From: an uncultured Eubacteriales bacterium
GTDB taxonomy: Bacteria; Bacillota; Clostridia; Oscillospirales; Oscillospiraceae
Length of the DNA: 5,998 nucleotides
Assembly (NCBI GenBank): GCA_900555735.1
Contig: USMI01000123.1
Coordinates: 1 to 5,998 of the forward strand
Reading direction: 5' to 3'
This document shows positions 1-5,478 of this stretch, piece by piece; positions within the stretch are counted from its first letter, which is position 1, and each line of letters begins with the position of its first letter. The position numbers and the translations under genes were made by a program. The notes beneath the pieces were generated by a model. The model saw nothing but the letters and a program-made list of their open reading frames with translations, was not told the origin of the DNA and did not search any database.

Positions 1-1512
1 CGCCAGCGTGCCGCAGGCGGCGGCCAGCGTCACCGCCGACGCAGTGGACTCCATGGCCTCCAAGGGCTGTGCGGCGGCGGAGTAGCCCTGATCGTACAGG
101 GTGACCCGCACGCCGTCCGGCGCCATGGCCTGTAAGGCGTCCGCCGCCTGACGGGCGGTTTTGTTGTCCAGAACGGCCCGTCCCAGCTGATAGCCGAACA
201 GCGGCTCGCCGAAGCCGCCCTCCGCGCCGGACACCCACACGGTGCCCTGATATTCCTTCAATGAGTTGGTGACGCCTACGATGGTCAGCGTCCGCACCTC
301 GTCCGATACCGTCAGATCGAAGCGGTCGCCGTCGGCGGAGGTCATCCGCGTCAGATCGATGGTGTCTCCGGCCTTCAGCCCACAGGCATCGGCCAGCGCA
401 CCGTCCGCCACGCACACGCCCTTTTCGCCTGCGGCAGGGAACCGGCCCTCCCGCAGGGTCAGGTAGCCCTGCTGGAACACCTCCAGCGCGGGAATGTCGT
501 CGCTGCTCTCCAGCGCCACATAGTTGTTGGCCATCCGGCAGTGCTGCGCGAACTGGGTGAACAGGCTGTCTTTCATCAGCGGATCGTCAGCGCCGCTGAT
601 CTCCGCGTAGGGCTTCGTTTCGCAGCCGTCGTAGAAATCCGTGATGACCAGCGTGCGGTTGGCCATGCCCGTCTCCACAAACTGTCCGTGGATCAGGTAA
701 TGCTTGCCCTTTTCGCCCACAAAATCGCTGTCGCCCAGCTCGATGGTGACGGCGACGCCCTCCCGGCCCTCCAGCGAGTACAGGCAGCGGGACACGATGG
801 CATCATAGCCCACCAGCACGAGGTCGTCGCTCTGGTAGGTATCTCCGGCGGCGTTATAGATGTATGCGGCGACATTGCGGCCTGTGTTCCACAGGTCGAT
901 GCGCCCCTCCGGCGTTACCAGCGCGGTGTCGCCGAAGTACGTCACCACCACATAGGCGTCCTCCATCGCGTCGGCCGCGTTGCGGGAGCTATACAGCGGC
1001 ACCGTCGCGTCGCCGCCCAGAATACCGCTGATGTGAACGCGGCAGGTCATGCTATTATAGTCCGTCGCCACATAGTTATCGGCCAGCTGGTCCTCCGACA
1101 GCTGGGCAAAATCGTACCGGGGGATCAGATTGAAAATGTCCAGCACCGCCTGATCGCCGTAGGGGATGTCACCGGCGCTGCGCAGATAGCCCTCCATGGC
1201 GGCCAGCGCCCGGTCGTTCCGCTCCCAGCGCTCCACGCCGTCGATGGCGGCGATCGCGTCATCGTCCAGCGCGGATGCCGCCTGCCGGGCGTTTTCATCG
1301 GCCACGCTGCCGTCGGGGTAGTCCTGCCCCAGATATTCCAGCAGCGCCACGGAGGTATAGGCCTGCTCCATCTCCGCCAGCGTGCCGCTGCAATAGGCCC
1401 ACATGCCCAAGCCCAGCACCAGCGTCAGCGTCAGGCTCAGGATCAGCGCGGCGAACAGCGCCGTCCGCCCTCTGGCCCGGAGGGTGGAGCGTATCCCGTT
1501 GCGGACGATCAT
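1..1512 (-). CDS. FtsX/MacB-family ABC transporter permease, partial (3' end outside the window)
   Basis: This frame is open for 504 codons from an ATG at 1512 to the window edge, with no stop, so the C-terminal part is missing. The protein starts with a short basic segment (MIVRNGIRSTLRARGRTALF) and a hydrophobic helix at about residues 17-40. A long, acidic, extracytoplasmic region follows at about 42-485, and a new hydrophobic stretch begins near 488 (STASAVTLAAACGTLA). Residues 353-387 (REGRFPAAGEKGVCVADG onward, then GLKAGDTIDL) and 408-414 (TLTIVGV) look like the MacB/FtsX periplasmic core domain. The expected layout is one helix, a large outer domain, then three or more C-terminal helices. 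The start overlaps the stop of the upstream ATPase gene (ATGA) and has a GGGGAGGG site, so the two proteins surely form one ABC complex. Family members move peptides, drugs or lipoproteins, or act as mechanotransmitters; the substrate here is unknown. The ectodomain has several scattered cysteines (for example C157, C243, C297, C325, C367). Confidence 0.88.
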   Translation of the reverse strand, partial: MIVRNGIRSTLRARGRTALFAALILSLTLTLVLGLGMWAYCSGTLAEMEQAYTSVALLEYLGQDYPDGSVADENARQAASALDDDAIAAIDGVERWERNDRALAAMEGYLRSAGDIPYGDQAVLDIFNLIPRYDFAQLSEDQLADNYVATDYNSMTCRVHISGILGGDATVPLYSSRNAADAMEDAYVVVTYFGDTALVTPEGRIDLWNTGRNVAAYIYNAAGDTYQSDDLVLVGYDAIVSRCLYSLEGREGVAVTIELGDSDFVGEKGKHYLIHGQFVETGMANRTLVITDFYDGCETKPYAEISGADDPLMKDSLFTQFAQHCRMANNYVALESSDDIPALEVFQQGYLTLREGRFPAAGEKGVCVADGALADACGLKAGDTIDLTRMTSADGDRFDLTVSDEVRTLTIVGVTNSLKEYQGTVWVSGAEGGFGEPLFGYQLGRAVLDNKTARQAADALQAMAPDGVRVTLYDQGYSAAAQPLEAMESTASAVTLAAACGTLA

Positions 1513-2192
1513 TGCGCACCCTCCCCGCCGGATACCACCGCACCGTCCCGCAGCTCCAATATCCGGTCGGCCTTGGCGGCCAGCGCCATGTCGTGGGTAA
1601 CGACGATGACGCAGTAGCCTTCCTCGTGGGCCAGCTGCTGGAGGATGCGGAAAATGTTGTCGCTGTTGGCGGTGTCCAGATTGCCGGTGGGCTCGTCGGC
1701 CAGCAGAATTTTCGTGTCCATGCCCAGTGCGCGGGCAATGGCTACACGCTGCTGCTCGCCGCCGGAGAGCATGGTGGGATAGCGGTCCAGTGCCGTATCC
1801 GGCAGGCCTACCCGCGCCGTCAGTTCCGCCGCCCGTGCCCGGGCCTCACGGGGCTTCATGCCCCGCAGCTCCATGGGGTACATGACGTTCTCCGCCACGG
1901 TCAGCAGCGGGAAAAGGCGGAAGCTCTGATAGATCACGGCCACCTTCTCCCGCCGGTATTGCTCCAGCGACAGGGCAGCGGTGCTGACGCCGCCGCACAG
2001 CACCTCGCCCGACGTAGGCAGATCCAGTCCTGCCATCAGGGACAGCAGCGTGGTCTTGCCGCTGCCGGAGCGGCCCACCACCGCGTGGAGCAGTCCCGCG
2101 TCGAAGCAATGGCTGATGCCCTTCAGGGCGTCCACCTTCTGATATTGCGTCTGATAGGTATATGTTACGTTCCGAAGCTCCAGTGTGCTCAT
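1509..2192 (-). CDS. ABC transporter ATP-binding protein, MacB/LolD/FtsE type
   Basis: This 227-residue protein is a complete single-domain ABC ATPase of normal length for the family. It binds and hydrolyses ATP in the cytoplasm to power the FtsX-type permease encoded directly downstream. All motifs are intact: Walker A GRSGSGKTT (40-48), Q-loop glutamine Q89 (YQSFRLFP), signature LSGGEQQR (142-149), Walker B ILLADEP with catalytic E167, D-loop residues after PTGNLD (168-173), and switch histidine H200 (VVTHD). The PTGNLD sequence is typical of the MacB/LolD/FtsE branch, which pairs with FtsX-like permeases rather than with classical importers. The ATG at 2192 is preceded by AAGGAGGG at 6 nt and by a strong promoter. 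The stop overlaps the permease start by 4 nt (ATGA). The substrate cannot be read from the ATPase. A bacitracin/lantibiotic-resistance (BceA-like), macrolide-export or lipoprotein role are all possible, and no adjacent two-component system is seen in the window to favour the first. Confidence 0.95.
   Translation of the reverse strand: MSTLELRNVTYTYQTQYQKVDALKGISHCFDAGLLHAVVGRSGSGKTTLLSLMAGLDLPTSGEVLCGGVSTAALSLEQYRREKVAVIYQSFRLFPLLTVAENVMYPMELRGMKPREARARAAELTARVGLPDTALDRYPTMLSGGEQQRVAIARALGMDTKILLADEPTGNLDTANSDNIFRILQQLAHEEGYCVIVVTHDMALAAKADRILELRDGAVVSGGEGAQ
1519..1526 (-). promoter_or_regulatory. Ribosome binding site of the FtsX-type permease
   Basis: GGGGAGGG on the minus strand lies 6 nt before the ATG at 1512, inside the last codons of the ATPase gene. 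With the ATGA stop/start overlap it fixes the permease start and points to translational coupling. Confidence 0.75.
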
Positions 2193-2198
2193 AGACGA

Positions 2199-2206
2199 CC
2201 CTCCTT
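2199..2206 (-). promoter_or_regulatory. Ribosome binding site of the ABC ATPase
   Basis: AAGGAGGG on the minus strand, 6 nt before the ATG at 2192, is a near-perfect Shine-Dalgarno sequence. It supports that start. It lies only a few bases after the predicted transcription start, so the leader is very short. Confidence 0.85.
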
Positions 2207-2215
2207 GTTGATACC

Positions 2216-2244
2216 ATCATATCAGAAGCGCAGGCAAATGTCCA
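2216..2244 (-). promoter_or_regulatory. Sigma-A-type promoter for the ABC ATPase-permease operon
   Basis: On the minus strand, TGGACA (-35, 2244-2239) and TATGAT (-10, 2221-2216) are separated by exactly 17 bp. Each hexamer matches the consensus at five of six positions. TGA directly before the -10 gives the TGn extended -10 element. Transcription would start near 2209-2210, leaving a leader of about 17 nt that consists mostly of the ribosome binding site. This is a prediction from consensus only. It is well placed, downstream of the likely terminator and upstream of the ATPase gene. Confidence 0.7.
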
Positions 2245-2252
2245 CCTGCTTC
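2225..2252. repeat. Imperfect inverted repeat around the -35 box (candidate operator)
   Basis: On the plus strand, GAAGCGCAGG (2225-2234) and CCTGCTTC (2245-2252) form inverted arms apart from two extra bases (2229-2230). The arms flank the -35 hexamer at 2239-2244, and the left arm lies in the promoter spacer. That position would suit a repressor or response-regulator site. No regulator gene is in the window, so the function is inferred from placement alone. Confidence 0.35.
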
Positions 2253-2267
2253 AACCGTAGACATACC

Positions 2268-2310
2268 TCCGCACAGAGCGGAAAGCGCCCGGCCATATGG
2301 TCGGGCGCTT
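2268..2310 (-). terminator. Hairpin terminator after the nucleotidase gene
   Basis: On the plus strand, AAGCGCCCG (2283-2291) is perfectly inverted as CGGGCGCTT (2302-2310), 5 nt after the nucleotidase stop codon. In the minus-strand transcript the 9-bp stem continues past one A-C mismatch with CC/GG around an AUAU loop. The stem is followed by UUUCC rather than a long U run. A second small stem, TCCGC/GCGGA (2268-2272 and 2278-2282), abuts it directly. The position between two operons supports termination of the phn-type transcript, but the poor U-tract means it may be leaky or may act as a 3'-end stabiliser. Confidence 0.6.
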
Positions 2311-2315
2311 GCTCA

Positions 2316-3833
2316 TTATGACAGGACTTGGAATTCTCCGTGAATATCCGGCATAGCATCGCCAAACTGCTTGAAGTAGTCCAGAATCAGATCGGACATC
2401 TCCGTGCCGATCTCCCGCACCACGGGGCAGCCTGTATAGCAGTCGTATCCGCCGGTGCCGCTGGCCCGATAGCTGTTCAGGCAGATGGTGAATACGTCGC
2501 CGGCCGCCACCGGTCTTCCGTCCACGGTCATCGCGGTGACCCGCCGTCCCACCGGGCGGGAGATATCGTAGGTGTAGGATACGCCCATGTAGTAGTCGTA
2601 GTTGTAGTGCTCCACCTTCGGCTCCAGAAAGCAGTCAGAGACCCGCACCGTGCCGTCATCGTTCCGGGTGAAGTATTCCGCGCTGCGCTCCATGGCCTGC
2701 CGCAGGACTGCGCCTGTGACCTCCAGCACCGACAGGGTGTTGGTATAGGGGTAGGCCACCAGCAGATCGCGCCGCCGGACCACCTGCGGCAGTCCCGCCA
2801 CATCGTTGGCAAGGCTGGAGGCGGACAGCTGCGCGCCGCTGGCCCACAGCTGCACCGCGTTGAACAGGTCGGGAAGGCCGCTGCCCTCCGCCGCCATACG
2901 CAGCGGTGTATCCGGCAGCAGCGGGCGGGGCAGATGACCCACCACCTGATCCAGCCAGTCCTGCGCGCCGTGCTCCATACCGGCGAATTCCTCCAGCCAT
3001 TCCCGGCGGCAGGCGCCGCCTGCGGGAATTGTCTCGCTGGTGAAGCGCTTTTCCTCGCCGGAGATCGCCGCCTCGATACGCAGGAACTCCTGTCCCCGGT
3101 CGGTGGGCTGCACCACGAAGGTGCCGCACAGCGTCTGGCCGTGGACGGTCATATGCTGATGACCCGTCAGCAGAATGTCGAAGTCCAGCTCCTGACACAG
3201 GCGATAGGCCACATTTTCATGGGTAGCGGACAGCACCCGGCCCGTGGCCAGATCCCGCTCGAAGCCGCCGTGATAGATGCACAGCGTCACGTCCACCTGC
3301 CCCTTCAGGGCTTCCAGCGCCGCACGGGCGGCGGGAATGGGATCGTTGATGGTAACGCCGGACAGGTGCTCCGGCCGCTCCCAGATGTTCACATAGTCGG
3401 TGACGATGCCCACAATACCGATCCGCAGGCCGTTCTCCAGCGTGTGGATGCGGGCGGGGAAGCGTACCGCCGCGCCGTCCCAGCGGACGTTTTCACAGAC
3501 ACAGCGGGCATGGAGGGCATTGAGATAGCTGTCCAGATACGCCATACCATAGTTGAAATCGTGGTTGCCCAGCGTCAAATAGTCATAGCCGCAGCGGTTC
3601 ATCATCTCGGCAAAGGGGCTGGCGTCGCCCAGCGTGTCGTGGCAGTAAGCGCCCAGCGGGGAGCCCTGTAGAATATCTCCGCCGTCGATGATCAGCGTAT
3701 TGCCGTCCTTGCGGAACTGGCTGGCGCATTTGAACAGGCCGATGTCCCGCTCCTCACGGCTGCGGTAGTCGGTGGGGTAGATATAACCGTGGAGGTCGGA
3801 GGTGAAGTAGATGGTAAAGTTTTTCGTCTCCAT
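2316..3833 (-). CDS. Metallophosphatase / 5'-nucleotidase (UshA/CpdB/YfkN family), no signal peptide
   Basis: This 505-residue protein is a two-domain phosphoesterase of usual length. The N-terminal calcineurin-like metallophosphatase domain (about 5-260) has the dinuclear-metal motifs DLHG (D13, H15), GGDILQG (D53), GNHDFNYG (N90, H91), a histidine in YHGGFE (H188), and GHQH (H225, H227). The C-terminal 5'-nucleotidase domain (about 305-490) shows FNAVQLWASGAQLSASS (324-340), YPYTNTLSVLEVTG (361-374) and NSYRASGTGGYD (453-464), the last being the usual substrate-binding region. Relatives hydrolyse nucleoside 5'-monophosphates, 2',3'-cyclic nucleotides or nucleotide sugars; which one applies here cannot be read. 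Most are exported, but this one starts METKNFTIYFTSDLHG with no hydrophobic leader, so a cytoplasmic location is likely. It follows the second permease gene by 4 nt and ends at a hairpin, making it the last gene of the uptake operon. It probably releases phosphate from imported or intracellular organophosphates (inference). Confidence 0.92.
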   Translation of the reverse strand: METKNFTIYFTSDLHGYIYPTDYRSREERDIGLFKCASQFRKDGNTLIIDGGDILQGSPLGAYCHDTLGDASPFAEMMNRCGYDYLTLGNHDFNYGMAYLDSYLNALHARCVCENVRWDGAAVRFPARIHTLENGLRIGIVGIVTDYVNIWERPEHLSGVTINDPIPAARAALEALKGQVDVTLCIYHGGFERDLATGRVLSATHENVAYRLCQELDFDILLTGHQHMTVHGQTLCGTFVVQPTDRGQEFLRIEAAISGEEKRFTSETIPAGGACRREWLEEFAGMEHGAQDWLDQVVGHLPRPLLPDTPLRMAAEGSGLPDLFNAVQLWASGAQLSASSLANDVAGLPQVVRRRDLLVAYPYTNTLSVLEVTGAVLRQAMERSAEYFTRNDDGTVRVSDCFLEPKVEHYNYDYYMGVSYTYDISRPVGRRVTAMTVDGRPVAAGDVFTICLNSYRASGTGGYDCYTGCPVVREIGTEMSDLILDYFKQFGDAMPDIHGEFQVLS

Positions 3834-3837
3834 CGCG

Positions 3838-4647
3838 TCACCCCCGTGCCAGCTTGACGCGGATCCGGGAGGAGATCCACTCGATAATCAGCACCAGTAC
3901 GATCAGGCCCAGCAGGATCGCGCCCACCTCGTTCCAGCGGTAGGAGCTCATAGCGAAGATCAGCGGCGCGCCGATACCGCCTGCGCCCACCAGACCCAGC
4001 ACCGTGGCGTCACGCAGGTTCATGTCGAAGCGGTAGATGATGGTGGAGGTGAAGTCCGCCGTCAGTTGGGGCAGGATGCCGTAGCGGATCTTCTGAAAGG
4101 TGGTGCAGCCCGCGGCGTCCAGCGATTCCAGAATACGCTTGTCCAAGTCCTCGATGCTTTCGATGAACATCTTGGACACCATACCGATGGAGCACAGGGA
4201 CATGGTGAGAAGTCCCGCGAAGGGGCCGGGGCCGGTGACACGAATAAACATCAGGCCATAGATGAAGGCGGGGATGGTGCGGATGGCGGCAATGACCACC
4301 CGGCCGATCAGGGCGATGGGCCGGGGCACCAGATTGCTGGCGGAGATAAAGGACAGGGGCAGCGAGATCACCGCACCCACGATGGTGCCCAGAAAGGCGA
4401 TGCAGAAGGTCTCCAGCAGCAGATAGGGCACGCCGTTAGTGCCCAGCGTAAACAGCAGCTTGCCGGAGGGGTGGAAAATGCCGGAGATGATGTTCTTTGC
4501 CACCTCAAGGCCATTGCTGGTGGGCGTGCTGACCCGCACCGCCGTGCCGGACCACGCCAGCAGGCAGGCAATGATAAAGGCGGCCAGCAGCTGCCACAGC
4601 CACGTTTTCGGCGCGGAGGCGTAGGCTTTTTGAATTTTCTGTTCCAT
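3838..4647 (-). CDS. phnE: Phosphonate/organophosphate-type ABC transporter permease, second PhnE paralogue
   Basis: This 269-residue integral membrane protein has the length typical of PhnE. Hydrophobic segments are seen at about 15-35, 75-98, 110-135, 141-160 and 241-259, with a further weak one near 211-233. The cytoplasmic EAA-type coupling loop lies at about 174-194 (ESLDAAGCTTFQKIRYG onward). It is followed by the PhnE-typical LRDATVLGLVGAGGIG (211-226). This identifies a BPD-type importer subunit of the PhnE family. It probably pairs with the permease encoded just upstream to form a heterodimeric channel, energised by PhnC. Its start is 9 nt after the upstream stop, and the nucleotidase follows 4 nt after its own stop. 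The family carries phosphonates, but related systems carry phosphite, hypophosphite or phosphate, so the substrate is not certain. Confidence 0.92.
   Translation of the reverse strand: MEQKIQKAYASAPKTWLWQLLAAFIIACLLAWSGTAVRVSTPTSNGLEVAKNIISGIFHPSGKLLFTLGTNGVPYLLLETFCIAFLGTIVGAVISLPLSFISASNLVPRPIALIGRVVIAAIRTIPAFIYGLMFIRVTGPGPFAGLLTMSLCSIGMVSKMFIESIEDLDKRILESLDAAGCTTFQKIRYGILPQLTADFTSTIIYRFDMNLRDATVLGLVGAGGIGAPLIFAMSSYRWNEVGAILLGLIVLVLIIEWISSRIRVKLARG
3841..3845 (-). promoter_or_regulatory. Weak ribosome binding site of the nucleotidase
   Basis: GGGGG on the minus strand, followed by TGA, lies 7 nt before the ATG at 3833 and uses the last codons of the upstream permease (CGG GGG TGA). It is a poorer match than the other sites here. 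Translation of the nucleotidase may therefore depend on ribosomes finishing the permease 4 nt upstream. Confidence 0.45.
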
Positions 4648-4651
4648 ACTG

Positions 4652-4658
4652 CCTCCTT
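4652..4658 (-). promoter_or_regulatory. Ribosome binding site of the second permease, sharing bases with the upstream stop codon
   Basis: AAGGAGG on the minus strand lies 4 nt before the ATG at 4647. The TAA stop of the first permease (4659-4657) supplies the first bases of the site (TAAGGAGG). The spacing is short, but the match is strong, and it supports coupled translation. Confidence 0.75.
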
Positions 4659-5478
4659 ACGTCAAACGCTTGCGCAGGCCGTGGCTGATGCCCTCGATGA
4701 CCATAACGGCCACGAACAGGACGATCAGGATCATGCCAAGGCTGTCGTACTCACGCCAGCCGATCTTTTCATTCATGATAAGGCCCAGACCGCCCGCGCC
4801 CACATAGCCCAGAATGGAGGCGTAACGCACGTTGCCCTCCAGACAGAACAGGGACACGGACAGATAGGTGGGCAGCACCTGCGGGAATACTGCCGTGGTA
4901 AAGGCCTGCAAACGGGTGGCGCCCAGCGCCTCCATGGCCTCATAGGGGCCCATGTCCACGGTCTCGATGATCTCGAAGAGCTGCTTGCCCACATAGGCGA
5001 AGGTAAACACCGCGATGGCGCAGGTGCCCGCCATGGTGCCAAGGCCGAAAATGTAGGTGGCGATCAGGGCGCACACCAGCGTGGGCAGTGTCCGCACCAG
5101 ACTGAGGAACAGCCGGACGATGAACACCACCACGCGGTTGGTCACGATGTTGCTGGCGGCGGCAATGGCAAAGGGGACGGCCAGCACCGCGCCCACAAAG
5201 GAGCCGAGGAAGGACATCTTGATGGTATCCCACAGCGGCTGCCAGATCTTGGCCAGATACCCGGTATTGGGCGGGAACATGGCCGTCAGGATATCGAAGA
5301 ATTTGCTGCCCTTTTTCACCAGCACCGCGAAATTGAAGCCAGTGATATGCACGGACAGCGCGCCCAGCGCCAGCACGATCAGAATAATCAGCGGGGCGCG
5401 GCTGCGCTTTTCCTCCACCACTGTACCGTTGGGCAGCGTATAGCGGCGGGGCTTGAACAGACGGTCGTACAGGCTCAT
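4657..5478 (-). CDS. phnE: Phosphonate/organophosphate-type ABC transporter permease, first PhnE paralogue
   Basis: This 273-residue PhnE-family permease has a basic cytoplasmic N-terminus (about 1-28) and hydrophobic helices at about 29-48, 85-108, 115-145, 148-168 and 247-265. The EAA loop lies at about 179-200 (YEAMEALGATRLQAFTTAV, then FPQ), where it would contact PhnC. The conserved VRYASILGYVGAGGLG (217-232) is characteristic of PhnE. Its ATG overlaps the phnC stop by 4 nt (ATGA) and has GGAGG at 7 nt (5486-5490), which fixes the start. It shares family motifs with the next gene product but is clearly diverged from it, so the two probably form a heterodimer rather than a recent duplication. 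Membrane-located import of a phosphorus compound is the expected role; the exact ligand depends on a binding protein that is not in this window. Confidence 0.93.
   Translation of the reverse strand: MSLYDRLFKPRRYTLPNGTVVEEKRSRAPLIILIVLALGALSVHITGFNFAVLVKKGSKFFDILTAMFPPNTGYLAKIWQPLWDTIKMSFLGSFVGAVLAVPFAIAAASNIVTNRVVVFIVRLFLSLVRTLPTLVCALIATYIFGLGTMAGTCAIAVFTFAYVGKQLFEIIETVDMGPYEAMEALGATRLQAFTTAVFPQVLPTYLSVSLFCLEGNVRYASILGYVGAGGLGLIMNEKIGWREYDSLGMILIVLFVAVMVIEGISHGLRKRLT

Noticed and set aside
541..1617. Plus-strand open frame (358 codons) opposite the permease gene, with another overlapping at 1275-2321
   Set aside because: Both are antisense shadows of the permease and ATPase; they have compositionally odd translations and no credible domain.
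2589..2607. Repetitive GTAGTAGTCGTAGTTGTAG tract
   Set aside because: It is explained by the Tyr/Asn/Asp codons of the YNYDYYM stretch in the nucleotidase (residues 410-416), not by an independent repeat element.
2328..3671. Plus-strand open frame (447 codons) opposite the nucleotidase
   Set aside because: It is rich in His, Gln, Val and Gly without recognisable motifs, and mirrors the codon pattern of the nucleotidase. No ribosome site or promoter supports it.
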